The notes under the pieces: generated by a model
The model's input: the letters and a program-made list of their open reading frames with translations, nothing else
What the model was told of the DNA's origin: nothing
Database searches by the model: none
Shown here: piece after piece, positions 1-9,185 of the stretch
Layout of the letters: each line of letters begins with the position of its first letter
Numbering within the stretch: position 1 is the stretch's first letter
Translations under genes and position numbers: made by a program
Origin: an uncultured Microbulbifer sp.
Lineage (GTDB): Bacteria > Pseudomonadota > Gammaproteobacteria > Pseudomonadales > Cellvibrionaceae
Direction: 5' to 3'
Assembly: GCF_947498635.1 (NCBI RefSeq)
Contig: NZ_CANMKV010000004.1
Location: 92,011-156,010, forward strand
DNA: 64,000 nt

Positions 1-1084
1 TTTGGCGAACGTGAGGCTTCTCGGTTTCGATCCAAATAAGATCAGCACCGTTTTGCAGGGAGGTGATGCTGTCCAGGATGCAGCGCGCTTCACCGGTACC
101 TTTGCGGAATTGGAACAGGTTGGAAGGCAGACGCTTAGGACGCAGCAGCTTACCTTCGCGGTTGATGACAACGTCGCCATTGGCCAGGTCGGAAGGTGCG
201 ATTTCTTCGCAATCCAGGAAGGCGTTGTACTGGTCGCCCAGGTCGCCCGGCTCTTTGGTCACGGCGATTTGCTTGGTCAGGCCGGCACCCAGGGAGTCGG
301 TACGGGCAACGATCACGCCGTTATCTACACCCAGCTCCAGGAACGCGTAACGTACCGCGCGGATCTTGGCGAGGAAGTCTTCGTGGGGAACGGTTACTTT
401 ACCGTCCTGGTGGCCACACTGCTTCTCATCGGAAACCTGGTTTTCGATCTGGATACAGCAAGCCCCCGCTTCGATCATCTGCTTGGCCATCAGGTAAGTG
501 GCTTCCGCGTTACCGAAACCGGCATCGATATCGGCGATGATGGGTACAACGTGGGTCTTGTGGTTGTCGATCTTGTCTTGAGCCGCTTTCTCGGCAGCTT
601 TGTCACCGGCGTCGCGGGCGGCGTCCAGCTCGCGGAACAGGTCGTTCAGCTCGCGGGCATCGGCCTGGCGCAGGAAGGTGTACAGCTCGTTGATCAGGTT
701 TGCAACAGAGGTCTTCTCGTGCATGGACTGGTCGGGCAGGGGGCCAAATTCGCTGCGCAGAGCGGCGACCATCCAGCCGGACAGGTACAGGTAGCGGCGA
801 TCGGTATTGCCTTCGAAGTGCTTCTTAATAGAAATCATCTTCTGTTGGCCGATAAAACCGTGCCAGCAGCCCAGAGACTGGGTGTACTTGGAGGTGTCCT
901 TGTCGTAGTTCTCCATGTCTGCACGCATGATATTGGCCGTGTACTTGGCAATATCCAGGCCGTTCTTGAATTTGTTCTGGGCGCGCATGCGGGCGACGGA
1001 TTCGGGATCGATGGCGTCCCAAGAGCCGCTCTTGCTGTCACGGAGCTTAGCTACCGCGTCGATGTCTTGATTGTAAGTGGACAT
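1..1084 (-). CDS. aceA: Isocitrate lyase, C-terminus beyond window edge
   Basis: Glyoxylate-shunt enzyme that splits isocitrate into glyoxylate and succinate in the cytoplasm. Reading the minus strand from the ATG at 1084 gives MSTYNQDIDAVAKLRDSKSG and an uninterrupted frame of 361 codons running off the left edge, so only the first two thirds or so are present. The family signature Cys lies in the KQCGH motif (residues 221-225, Cys223). It is preceded by a PIIADIDAGFG segment typical of the PEP mutase/isocitrate lyase barrel. The sequence resembles the longer Pseudomonas-type AceA more than the short E. coli form. It is divergent from a LysR gene, with malate synthase beyond it, so the two shunt enzymes are neighbours. 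A long open frame on the opposite strand is a codon-bias shadow. Confidence 0.96.
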   Translation of the reverse strand, partial: MSTYNQDIDAVAKLRDSKSGSWDAIDPESVARMRAQNKFKNGLDIAKYTANIMRADMENYDKDTSKYTQSLGCWHGFIGQQKMISIKKHFEGNTDRRYLYLSGWMVAALRSEFGPLPDQSMHEKTSVANLINELYTFLRQADARELNDLFRELDAARDAGDKAAEKAAQDKIDNHKTHVVPIIADIDAGFGNAEATYLMAKQMIEAGACCIQIENQVSDEKQCGHQDGKVTVPHEDFLAKIRAVRYAFLELGVDNGVIVARTDSLGAGLTKQIAVTKEPGDLGDQYNAFLDCEEIAPSDLANGDVVINREGKLLRPKRLPSNLFQFRKGTGEARCILDSITSLQNGADLIWIETEKPHVRQ

Positions 1085-1141
1085 GACAGTGTTTCCTTAA
1101 AACGGTGACTGCGATTAGGTGTTGAGTATCTTAGGAGGAGT

Positions 1142-1192
1142 GGCATAATTTGCCTAATTTATTGATTTTATTTTCACTATCGATTTGGCAAA
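1142..1192. promoter_or_regulatory. Operator-like repeats between aceA and lysR
   Basis: The 114-base gap between the divergent aceA and LysR starts holds the interrupted palindrome GGCATAATTTGCC (1142-1154) and a related TTTGGCAAA (1184-1192), which ends just before the LysR start at 1199. Both contain the element TTTGCC/GGCAAA. LysR-type proteins commonly bind such dyads in the shared region and repress themselves while controlling the divergent gene. This is inferred from position and symmetry only. Confidence 0.4.
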
Positions 1193-1198
1193 TGTTGT

Positions 1199-2134
1199 AT
1201 GCAACTGGAAAGAGCTGACCTGAACCTGCTGGTGTACCTAGATGTGCTATTACGTGAGCGCAATGTCACCCGCGCGGCTAACTACCTTGGGCTGTCCCAA
1301 CCCGCTATGAGCAATGGCCTCAAACGCTTGCGTGAACTTTTTGACGACCCCCTACTGGTGCGCACCCGAGAGGGAATGATGCCCACAGAGCGCGCACTGG
1401 AACTCCAGCCGATGGTGCGCGAGGCGCTATCCAGCATCGATCGGGTGATTCAGCCCAACCGGGATTTCGATCCCGCTAATACCCGTCGAACGTTTCGAAT
1501 TATGGCCAGTGACTATGCGGAATCCACATTGATTCCACCATTGCTCAAGCAGCTGCGGGATAACGCACCGGGCATTAGTCTGGATATCATGACCCCCAGC
1601 GATGTGAGTTTTGTGGATGTGGAGCAGGGCAAGGTGGATATGGTCATCAATCGCTTCGACAGCATGCCGCAGAGCTTCCACCAGGCGACGGTATGGCGTG
1701 ACAGCTTCTCCTGTATCATGCGGGCAGATAACCCAATTCTCGAAGACTACAATCTGCAAAGTTATTTAAAGGCCCAGCATATCTGGGTGAGCAAGACCGG
1801 AATGGGCGTTGGTGTGGGGGTTAACCCGGAGGATGTACAGCGCCTTGGCTGGGTGGATGAAGCCATCGGGCAGTTGGGGGAAAAGCGGGATATTTCGGTG
1901 TTCACCCGACATTATCAAGTGGCCATGCTGCTGGCGGAGCAGAGCGACTTGATCGTAACAGTACCCACCCGCCTGGCTCAGCTTGCCAGTGATAACCCCA
2001 GAGTGGTGCGCCGGGACCCACCACTGGATATTCCACCGCTGGAGCTGAAAATGGCTTGGAGTCCGCTTTTACAGCAGAGCGCGCCACACCGCTGGTTGCG
2101 CCGCCTGATCCTGGATATTGGCCGAGCCCTGTAA
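1199..2134 (+). CDS. LysR-family transcriptional regulator
   Basis: 311 aa, the usual LysR length. The N-terminal winged helix-turn-helix spans about residues 8-67 (RERNVTRAANYLGLSQPAMS, followed by a LRELFDDPLLVR wing). A C-terminal type-2 periplasmic-binding-like effector domain follows from about residue 90. The 'DLNLLVYLDVLLRERNVTRA' style is that of the NodD/NahR/SyrM branch. The gene starts at ATG 1199, divergent from aceA and upstream of glcB on the same strand. Its likely job is control of the glyoxylate-shunt genes, which is an inference from position. The effector is unknown. Confidence 0.9.
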   Translation: MQLERADLNLLVYLDVLLRERNVTRAANYLGLSQPAMSNGLKRLRELFDDPLLVRTREGMMPTERALELQPMVREALSSIDRVIQPNRDFDPANTRRTFRIMASDYAESTLIPPLLKQLRDNAPGISLDIMTPSDVSFVDVEQGKVDMVINRFDSMPQSFHQATVWRDSFSCIMRADNPILEDYNLQSYLKAQHIWVSKTGMGVGVGVNPEDVQRLGWVDEAIGQLGEKRDISVFTRHYQVAMLLAEQSDLIVTVPTRLAQLASDNPRVVRRDPPLDIPPLELKMAWSPLLQQSAPHRWLRRLILDIGRAL

Positions 2135-2323
2135 GTGACCAGCGGGTAAGCGGGCATGTGTCTTGCCGATGAATGGTTAGTTCTTCGAATGAAGTTTCAT
2201 GCGCCATCCGCATTCATAAAAATTTGATCTATGAATAGTGGAAATTGTGTCTATAAATTAGCGGTATGCCGAAATGGCTGTTTAGAATGCCGTAATTCCA
2301 ACAATCAGTGAGAGGCCCAGGGT

Positions 2324-4498
2324 ATGACGGAACGCGTCCAAATCGGTGATTTACAAATCGCACCAGAGCTTTACAACCTGGTTTGCGAGGAGGTGACTCC
2401 AGGAACCGGGGTTGATGCCGAGAAATTTTGGGCTGGACTCGATGCGATCGTTCGCGACTTGGCTCCGGTAAATCGCTCTCTACTGCAGAAGCGCGATGAG
2501 CTCCAGGAAACCCTGGATCGCTGGCACAGCGACAACCCGAAAGGTTTCCGTGACTTGGAAGGTTATCAGTCATTCTTGCGTGAAATTGGTTACCTGGTGG
2601 ATGAGCCAGCTGATTTCGGTGCCTCCACGGAAAATGTGGATGAAGAAATCGCCACTCTAGCCGGCCCACAGCTGGTTGTGCCGGTGATGAATGCTCGCTA
2701 TGCACTCAATGCCGCTAACGCCCGTTGGGGAAGCCTCTACGACGCCCTTTATGGCACTGATGTGATCAGTGAAGAGGGTGGTGCTGAAAAGGGCAGTGAA
2801 TACAATCCGGTGCGCGGCGCCAAGGTCATTGAGTACGCGCGCAGCTTCCTCGACCAGTCTGCTCCGCTGACTTGTGGCAGTCATAAAGAGGCCGTTCAGT
2901 ACCGTATCAATGGCTCTTTGCTGGAAGTCGTTCAGGCCAATGGCGATATCGCCACCCTAAAAGATGGCAAGCAATTTGCTGGCTACCTCGGTGATAGCGA
3001 AGAGCCCACCAGCATTCTGCTCAAGCAGCACGGCCTCCATTTTGAAATTCAGGTGGATCGCGAGAGCCCCATTGGTAAGACCGACGACGCCGGTATTAAA
3101 GACGTATTGATGGAGTCTGCGCTGACCACCATCATGGACTGTGAGGATTCCGTAGCCGCTGTGGACGCGGAGGATAAGGTTGTGGTTTACCGCAACTGGC
3201 TCGGTCTTATGCGGGGTGACCTAAAGGAAACCATCAATAAAGGTGGTAAGGCTTTCGAGCGCAGGCTCAATGCCGATCGCGAATATATCACCCCGAATGG
3301 CAATCAGCTTACGCTACCGGGCCGCAGCTTAATGTTTGTGCGCAACGTCGGCCACCTGATGACCAACGATGCGGTTTTGTATGGGGATGGCCAGGAGATT
3401 CCTGAAGGCATTCTCGACGGCATGATCACCAGCCTGATTTCCCTGCACGATCTACGCGGCAATAATGCGATCAAGAACTCCCGTGAGGGCAGTATCTATA
3501 TCGTTAAGCCGAAGATGCACGGCCCGGATGAGGTGGCTTTCGCCAACACTCTGTTTAACCGTATCGAGGATGTCCTCGGGCTACCCCGCTATACAGTGAA
3601 GATGGGCATCATGGATGAGGAGCGCCGCACTACGGTGAACCTTAAGGCCTGTATCGCTGAAGCGAAGGAACGCGTGGTGTTTATTAACACTGGTTTCCTG
3701 GATCGCACCGGTGATGAAATCCACACCTCCATGCTTGCCGGGCCCATGATTCGCAAGGGCGATATGAAGCAGTCCGCCTGGATCAACGCCTACGAAGAGT
3801 GGAATGTCGATGTAGGTCTTAACAGCGGTCTCAAGGGCAGAGCGCAAATTGGCAAAGGCATGTGGCCAATTCCTGATCAGATGTCAGCTATGATGCACGC
3901 CAAGCTCGCGCATCCTATGGCCGGCGCGAATACGGCCTGGGTTCCATCCCCCACAGCAGCCACCCTGCACGCACTGCACTACCACAAGGTAGATGTGAAC
4001 CGCCGCCAGGAAGAAATTCAGTATCGCCACCACGCCAAGCTGGAAGATATTCTCACGGTCCCTGTAGCTGAAGATACAAATTGGAGTGCCAAAGAAATCC
4101 AGCTGGAACTCGACAATAATGCCCAGGGAATCCTCGGCTACGTAGTACGCTGGGTAGAGCAGGGTGTGGGTTGCTCCAAGGTCCCGGATATTAATGATGT
4201 TGGTCTAATGGAAGACCGCGCAACTTTGCGAATTTCCTCTCAACATATTGCCAATTGGCTCAAGCATGGCATCGCTACGGAGAAGCAGGTGCGTGAAACC
4301 ATGGAGCGTATGGCCGCCGTAGTCGATCGCCAGAATGCTGGGGATGCGAATTACAACAATATGGCTCCTGACTTCGATAAGAGTGTCGCCTTCCAGGCAG
4401 CCTGTGAGCTGGTGTTTGAAGGTTACGCGCAGCCGAATGGCTACACCGAGCCGGTACTGCATCGCCGTAGACGCGAGTTTAAGGCTTTGAATGCATGA
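2324..4498 (+). CDS. glcB: Malate synthase G
   Basis: Condenses glyoxylate with acetyl-CoA to give malate, the second step of the glyoxylate shunt. At 724 aa it has the length of the monomeric G isoform, not of the ~530-aa A isoform. The C-terminal motif [15 protein letters not shown] contains Asp631, at the same number as the catalytic base of E. coli GlcB, with GCSKVPD just before it. The start ATG follows a purine-rich GAGAGGCCCAGGGT. It is transcribed in the same direction as the LysR gene (190-base gap) and is closed by a strong terminator at 4521. No glycolate-oxidation (glcDEF) genes are adjacent, so it probably serves acetate or fatty-acid growth together with aceA. Confidence 0.97.
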   Translation: MTERVQIGDLQIAPELYNLVCEEVTPGTGVDAEKFWAGLDAIVRDLAPVNRSLLQKRDELQETLDRWHSDNPKGFRDLEGYQSFLREIGYLVDEPADFGASTENVDEEIATLAGPQLVVPVMNARYALNAANARWGSLYDALYGTDVISEEGGAEKGSEYNPVRGAKVIEYARSFLDQSAPLTCGSHKEAVQYRINGSLLEVVQANGDIATLKDGKQFAGYLGDSEEPTSILLKQHGLHFEIQVDRESPIGKTDDAGIKDVLMESALTTIMDCEDSVAAVDAEDKVVVYRNWLGLMRGDLKETINKGGKAFERRLNADREYITPNGNQLTLPGRSLMFVRNVGHLMTNDAVLYGDGQEIPEGILDGMITSLISLHDLRGNNAIKNSREGSIYIVKPKMHGPDEVAFANTLFNRIEDVLGLPRYTVKMGIMDEERRTTVNLKACIAEAKERVVFINTGFLDRTGDEIHTSMLAGPMIRKGDMKQSAWINAYEEWNVDVGLNSGLKGRAQIGKGMWPIPDQMSAMMHAKLAHPMAGANTAWVPSPTAATLHALHYHKVDVNRRQEEIQYRHHAKLEDILTVPVAEDTNWSAKEIQLELDNNAQGILGYVVRWVEQGVGCSKVPDINDVGLMEDRATLRISSQHIANWLKHGIATEKQVRETMERMAAVVDRQNAGDANYNNMAPDFDKSVAFQAACELVFEGYAQPNGYTEPVLHRRRREFKALNA

Positions 4499-4520
4499 TT
4501 GTTGAGCGGATTGAGTATTA

Positions 4521-4548
4521 AAAAGGCCCCGAAAGGGGTCTTTTTTTG
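4521..4548 (+). terminator. Intrinsic terminator of glcB
   Basis: AAAAGGCCCC-GAAA-GGGGTC followed by seven T. A GC-rich stem with a GAAA tetraloop and a T tract lies 23 bases after the glcB stop. Confidence 0.9.
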
Positions 4549-4801
4549 TTGATAAATGTCAATTCTTCGGAAGTTCTTTCAATATCTCAGCCTGGGAAAT
4601 CTGTATTGTGTTTGTAGAGTTCAAGCAAAATTCATGTTTTGTATGGGCATAGAAAAATCAATACCTTATAGGCACGGGGTTTATCTCACTGGCAATAGAG
4701 CGGCTAATGATGGACTGAACCATCGTGGCACATGATCTTTTTGCTTCGTAAAGGGGGGGTTGTCAACAGCAGTTTACGGCGATTATATTTAATAAAGAGT
4801 G

Positions 4802-5164
4802 ATGATGAGAAAAATAATCGTTGTCTTATTTGTGATTGTAAATTCTGGGTGTGTTTCTGACGACCCAAAATTAAAAAGTGAGCAATCGGCCATATAGAAT
4901 TCAATAGGGGTACATAAGCTCTGGCTGGTGCCAGAAAGAAAATATGGAACTGTTAAAGAGGTTAGTGTGGCCGATTGTTCTAGAGCTCCATGTGGGGGAA
5001 ACTGTGGGGTAATTCAGAAAAAGCTATCGAACCTTAAAGGCAAAAGTGGCTGCTTAGGCGTGGATGCACTTGTTGAAACAAACTGTTCAGCTGCCCCGTT
5101 AGTGAATAGTTACTGGGTGGCACAAGTTTGCTCTGGTATTGCTGGGAAGTGGTCGGATATATAA
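4802..5164 (+). pseudogene. Small lipoprotein gene interrupted by an amber codon
   Basis: From ATG 4802 the frame encodes a lipoprotein signal (MMRKIIVVLFVIVNSGC, lipobox NSGC), then VSDDPKLKSEQSAI and an in-frame TAG at 4895-4897. The same frame stays open after the TAG to the TAA at 5162-5164. That part encodes a Cys-rich segment (CSRAPCGGNC, then SGCLG, TNCS and QVCSG). Read through, the product would be about 119 residues after the first methionine. The family is not recognised. The simplest reading is a lipoprotein gene broken by one nonsense mutation. Alternatives are a sequencing error or separate translation of the second part from the GTG at 4928. Confidence 0.55.
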
Positions 5165-5650
5165 TTAGATTATATTTAGTTAAATATGTTGTGTGTATTT
5201 TTTGAGAGGGTACAGTATCTTTCCTCGAAAGAATGCGCGACACGAGCTAGCAGTTATAACGACTTTGCAGGTTGGGATGTGCCATTCGAATAGCTGAATA
5301 AGATGACGCAATACACGGCTTGATAATTGGTTTATGTAACTAGAGGTCTCCTTATAGTGTTTAAAACCTTTTCTTTGTTATATGTGATGGCACTCCGTGG
5401 CTTCGAATATATTGTGATTGTCAAATTACTGCTTTCTAAAAGGAGTAGATATTAAAGTTTCATATGATTTTTTTGGTTATGACGCATAATTAAGCAATCG
5501 ATACTCTTTGCCACAGTTTTATTTTCCTGCCCTTCTATATGCCATACTCCCTTTTGGCAATTCACCATAAATTTATGACATATATGTCTTTCTGCGCCAA
5601 AGAATAAATAGGCGTTACTGAGGTATCCAAATATATAGTCGGAGAGAGTC
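5165..5650. other. Gene-free AT-rich spacer before the efflux operon
   Basis: No convincing gene on either strand. A 78-codon open frame on the minus strand (5452-5685) has no recognisable content and runs into the FUSC gene. The stretch holds a 12-base perfect palindrome at 5577-5588 and presumably the promoter of the downstream operon. Confidence 0.6.
5577..5588. promoter_or_regulatory. Perfect palindrome upstream of the FUSC operon
   Basis: GACATATATGTC is a perfect 12-base palindrome about 60 bases ahead of the TTG start of the FUSC gene. It is a candidate operator for the efflux operon. No regulator gene is adjacent, so the binding protein is unknown. Confidence 0.3.
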
Positions 5651-7831
5651 TTGCATCTATCTCGTAATGCGAAAGAGTCGATCAAACTCGCAGCGGCCCT
5701 GGTGATTGTTTATGCCATTGCGATGGGGCTCAATTGGGAGAAGCCTTTTTGGGGCGGGTTTGCCGTTATTGTATGTAGCCAGGCTAATTTAGGGCAATCC
5801 TTAAACCGCGCCATTTTGTGGATACTTGGGACTCTTTTTGCGCTAGTAGGTGGGTGGTTAATAGTCGCATTATTCCCCCAGGATCGTTGGCTGTTTATGA
5901 TTGCCCTCTCTATTTGGGTTGCTACCTGCGTTTATCTCTTACAGAGGTCTAGGCATCAGTATTTTTGGGTGACGTGTGGCTATGTCATTTTACTGTTGTG
6001 GGATGCCACTGGCGGGGATTTGTCCATTTCCTACGAAGAGGGTATTTTACGTGTTCAAGAATCATTGCTGGGGATTGTCGTTTACGGCCTCATAGCGGTG
6101 CTGATATGGCCTAATTGCAGCCGAGAGGCGTTGCGCAAAGCCTCTATTGTGCTTTTAGCCAGGCAGAGACTATTTGCAGCTGGTTGTTTTACCCGAATTA
6201 AAAGTCAGGAAAAAGTCATGCTTCATCCTGATAAACGGGTCGAACTATTGAAAGCGGATGCGAGTCTGAGAGCAGCCATTGATGATGCCTGTTCTGATAG
6301 CTATGAGATTTGGGAGTGTCGCAAGCAGTGGAATCATTTCGGTTCTCGTGCAACGGCTCTAACACAATCACTCCTGAAGCTGGAAGAAAGTCTAGCTCTT
6401 TCTAACGAATTAGGAGTTGCAGAATTTTTTCCCGGAGTAAATGATTATATTGATGATATACAGTGCCGTTTAAATGAGATAAAGCTGACAGTTGATGAAG
6501 GTGTTCTGGCTAATATGCCAAAGGAAAGGTGTATTCAAGGCGATATCGATAAAATAAAGGCATTGTCTACATCCCAAACTGCAGCTTTGGCCATTACTAA
6601 GCAATCGTTAAATGACCTTGAAGTGGAGTCGAGGTCATTAATAGATTCTGTGAATGATATTCAGGTAATGGGGGACTCTTATTTAAAATTTCCGAGTGAA
6701 GATGGGGCATATTGGCTTGGCCTGCTTATGCCGGACCCAGATAGGCTCGCTAATGTTGTTCGTGTAATTGTTGGTCTATGGATTTCATATCTGGCATACC
6801 TATTTGTTCCGGGTATGCTTGGTGGGTTATTGGTTGTGTTGCTAATTACGGTTATTGCAATAATTGCAGCCCTCAGTCCGCAAATTAGATTGTTTGAAAC
6901 TTGCTTTTATACCATTATCGTTTGTTTGTTATCTGCACCGATGTATTTTGTTCTTATGCCCAAGCTGCAAGGGTTTTACTCCCTGGGGATAATGATATTT
7001 GTTTGGAGCTTTATTGTTTGTTATCTGGCCAATAGGGCTTTTGGTGCTCAGTCAATGATAAGGACGTTGGTGCTGATTTTTCCGCAAATCATTTTCAATT
7101 TCAACGACTATCAAGTCTACAGTTTTGTTGTATACACGAACTATATTTTTGTGTTGGCTATTATTTTTTGTATTTTGGCCGTATCCAGAAATATACCATT
7201 TTCTTCACATCCCGAAAGAAATTTCAAAAAAAATGTAGATCGATTTCTCAATAGTGCCGGTTCGCTGGTTGTTCAGGGTGATATCCCAGAGTCTAGAAGG
7301 CAATCTTTTTTTTATCGTTTGTATGTTCTGTATCACATCAACATTATTATGGTTTCGCGTAAAAATATACTCTATTGGATGGAGGGTATTGATAAAGGGC
7401 GTATTAGGGGGATGTCAAAAGATCAAATGAGAAGCCTTGTTGATTTGTTGATGCTGATCGCAAATCAGGTGAAAATTTTATATAGAGTGGATAGGGGTAA
7501 GATGCGCTTCGTGGCCACTAAAAAAATGTTACGAGAAGCCTTTATATGGCGATGCCTTGCTGCGAAGGTGTTTTTTTATCTTTCTGGAAGAAAGAGAGAG
7601 ATTCATATTGATTCTTTGAGGCGGGGATATAGGAGGGTTTTTGATAGGATCAACATTGAAGTTGGTGAGTTGATGGAATTAAGGGAGAGTGATGAGCGGT
7701 CTAAAGAGGGAGTATCTAATTTTTTATATTTCTTAGGGGTTGTTCATTGTATTGATAATTATTTGTCGGATTTATTTCATTTGTCAGAGCTTGTGGATTG
7801 GAGCTGTTTTTGTGAGGATCGATGTCTTTGA
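5651..7831 (+). CDS. FUSC-family inner-membrane efflux protein (AaeB-like)
   Basis: 726 aa with the layout of the fusaric acid resistance/aromatic acid exporter family. A first block of hydrophobic helices spans about residues 10-155 (WEKPFWGGFAVIVCSQANLG is typical of FUSC). A soluble middle follows at about 160-360, then a second membrane block at about 365-515 and a cytoplasmic tail. The start is TTG 5651, because an in-frame TAG lies 13 bases upstream and GGAGAGAG sits just before it. Its stop overlaps the DUF1656 gene. It is probably the inner-membrane part of a tripartite pump for weak aromatic acids or similar drugs; the substrate is inferred from the family. AT content is higher than in the flanking core genes. 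Confidence 0.88.
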   Translation: MHLSRNAKESIKLAAALVIVYAIAMGLNWEKPFWGGFAVIVCSQANLGQSLNRAILWILGTLFALVGGWLIVALFPQDRWLFMIALSIWVATCVYLLQRSRHQYFWVTCGYVILLLWDATGGDLSISYEEGILRVQESLLGIVVYGLIAVLIWPNCSREALRKASIVLLARQRLFAAGCFTRIKSQEKVMLHPDKRVELLKADASLRAAIDDACSDSYEIWECRKQWNHFGSRATALTQSLLKLEESLALSNELGVAEFFPGVNDYIDDIQCRLNEIKLTVDEGVLANMPKERCIQGDIDKIKALSTSQTAALAITKQSLNDLEVESRSLIDSVNDIQVMGDSYLKFPSEDGAYWLGLLMPDPDRLANVVRVIVGLWISYLAYLFVPGMLGGLLVVLLITVIAIIAALSPQIRLFETCFYTIIVCLLSAPMYFVLMPKLQGFYSLGIMIFVWSFIVCYLANRAFGAQSMIRTLVLIFPQIIFNFNDYQVYSFVVYTNYIFVLAIIFCILAVSRNIPFSSHPERNFKKNVDRFLNSAGSLVVQGDIPESRRQSFFYRLYVLYHINIIMVSRKNILYWMEGIDKGRIRGMSKDQMRSLVDLLMLIANQVKILYRVDRGKMRFVATKKMLREAFIWRCLAAKVFFYLSGRKREIHIDSLRRGYRRVFDRINIEVGELMELRESDERSKEGVSNFLYFLGVVHCIDNYLSDLFHLSELVDWSCFCEDRCL

Positions 7832-8061
7832 TGGGCGTAGGAATTTGGATGGAGAAAATACCGCATGACATATCATTCGGTGGATTCTATCTTTCCCCAA
7901 TTCTGGTTTCTGGATTGTTTGGTGTGCTTGCCGCACTGCTCACGGCAAGGTTGTTGGATCGTTACCGCCTCTCAAGATATTTTGCAAATCCTCCGGTTGT
8001 TATTATCTCGTTGAGCATTATTTATTCAGTTTTCTTCGGGGCAGTATTTGTGGGGATATAA
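7822..8061 (+). CDS. DUF1656 small membrane protein (AaeX-like)
   Basis: 79 aa with two hydrophobic segments: PHDISFGGFYLSPILVSGLF and, near the C-terminus, PPVVIISLSIIYSVFFGAVF. Small proteins of this kind accompany FUSC/AaeB pumps. ATG 7822 follows GAGGATCG and overlaps the FUSC stop by 10 bases. A second in-frame ATG at 7831 forms a TGATG junction and could be the true start. The 2-base gap to the next gene indicates translational coupling. Its molecular role is unknown; it probably assists pump assembly. Confidence 0.85.
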   Translation: MSLMGVGIWMEKIPHDISFGGFYLSPILVSGLFGVLAALLTARLLDRYRLSRYFANPPVVIISLSIIYSVFFGAVFVGI

Positions 8062-8063
8062 AA

Positions 8064-9185
8064 GTGAAGAAATTTAGTAAATATATTCTCACTGGAGGTA
8101 TTGTTTTTGTTGCTGTGTTGTTGCTGATCTTGCAGTTTTGGAAATACCTCAATAACCCCTGGACTAGGGATGGAACAGTCCAGGCAGATATTATACAGAT
8201 TACGCCAAGGGTTTCCGGTCAAGTTGTTAAGCTACCAATTAGAGATAACCAGTTCGTTAATGCTGGGGACCTCCTATTCCAGATAGATCCTAGAACCTAT
8301 GAGGCTGCGCTTGCGGAGGCTAAGGCTCAATATGAGGAAGCGATTGACACTTATAACGCACAAAGAGAAAACATCCTTGCCTATGAAGCCAGAATACGCG
8401 AATCCGCGGCGGCAATAGATCAGGCTCAAAGCAATATAAATGCGCTAGAGGCAGACATAATAAAATCCAGGGCAGAATATAAACGCCAACAGGAATTACT
8501 TCCGCAGCGTGCTACTTCGGTGAGGTCCTTGCAGGCCGCGCAGGCTGAATACGAATCTTCTGTGGAGTATCGCGCAGGTGCGGAGGCAAGACTCGCTGAA
8601 TCCTTGGCTTCTCTGGAGCAATCTCAAGCGGAACTGGCCAGAGTTCGGGTACAACTTGGCGCACTTGGTGCTGACAACCCTGGTGTACGCGCTGCTCAAG
8701 CTTTAGTGCGTCAAGCGGAGCTTAACCTTGAATATACTAGTGTTACCGCGCCAATTTCCGGCTATGTGACCAACCTTGACTTCCGTTTTGGTGATCAGGC
8801 TGTGGCCAACCAACCGGCCCTTTCAATCGTGGATGTTAGTACCTATCGTGTGGAGGGGTACTTTCGCGAAACATTAATTCGCCGTATATCACCTGGGGAT
8901 CGGGCCATAGTGACATTGATGGCCTATCCATATAGACCATTAAATGGCTTTGTTGAAAGCATTGGTTGGGGTATTGCACAGCAGGATGCAACCGCCGGTA
9001 ATGATTTACTGCCGAGGGTAGAGCCTACATTCGAGTGGATTCGTCTGGCGCAGCGGATACCGGTAAGAGTTTATTTAATTGATCCCCCTGAATCAGTTGA
9101 TTTACGTGTTGGTTTTACCAGCTCAGTACTTGTTTTGAGTGGTACTGCGGGCACTGAACAAGATGAAACGGCGAAGAGTCCCTAA
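8064..9185 (+). CDS. HlyD-family membrane-fusion protein (AaeA-like)
   Basis: 373 aa periplasmic adaptor of the tripartite pump. It has a single N-terminal membrane anchor (about residues 8-28), then the biotinyl-lipoyl half motif NPWTRDGTVQADIIQITPRV. A long coiled-coil hairpin (about 80-210, rich in Ala/Glu/Gln) follows, then the second lipoyl half (YTSVTAPISGYVTNLDFRFG) and a beta-barrel. The start is GTG 8064 behind GGGGATATAAAA, two bases after the DUF1656 stop. It links the FUSC protein to the outer-membrane factor encoded next. Confidence 0.93.
   Translation: MKKFSKYILTGGIVFVAVLLLILQFWKYLNNPWTRDGTVQADIIQITPRVSGQVVKLPIRDNQFVNAGDLLFQIDPRTYEAALAEAKAQYEEAIDTYNAQRENILAYEARIRESAAAIDQAQSNINALEADIIKSRAEYKRQQELLPQRATSVRSLQAAQAEYESSVEYRAGAEARLAESLASLEQSQAELARVRVQLGALGADNPGVRAAQALVRQAELNLEYTSVTAPISGYVTNLDFRFGDQAVANQPALSIVDVSTYRVEGYFRETLIRRISPGDRAIVTLMAYPYRPLNGFVESIGWGIAQQDATAGNDLLPRVEPTFEWIRLAQRIPVRVYLIDPPESVDLRVGFTSSVLVLSGTAGTEQDETAKSP

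Noticed and set aside
2..1108. A 368-codon open frame on the plus strand opposite aceA
   Set aside because: It is the exact antisense of a well-conserved isocitrate lyase; its translation has no recognisable domain and no ribosome-binding site. Codon bias explains the open frame.
5452..5685. A 77-codon minus-strand frame before the FUSC gene
   Set aside because: No recognisable family, runs into the FUSC start region and has no supporting signals.
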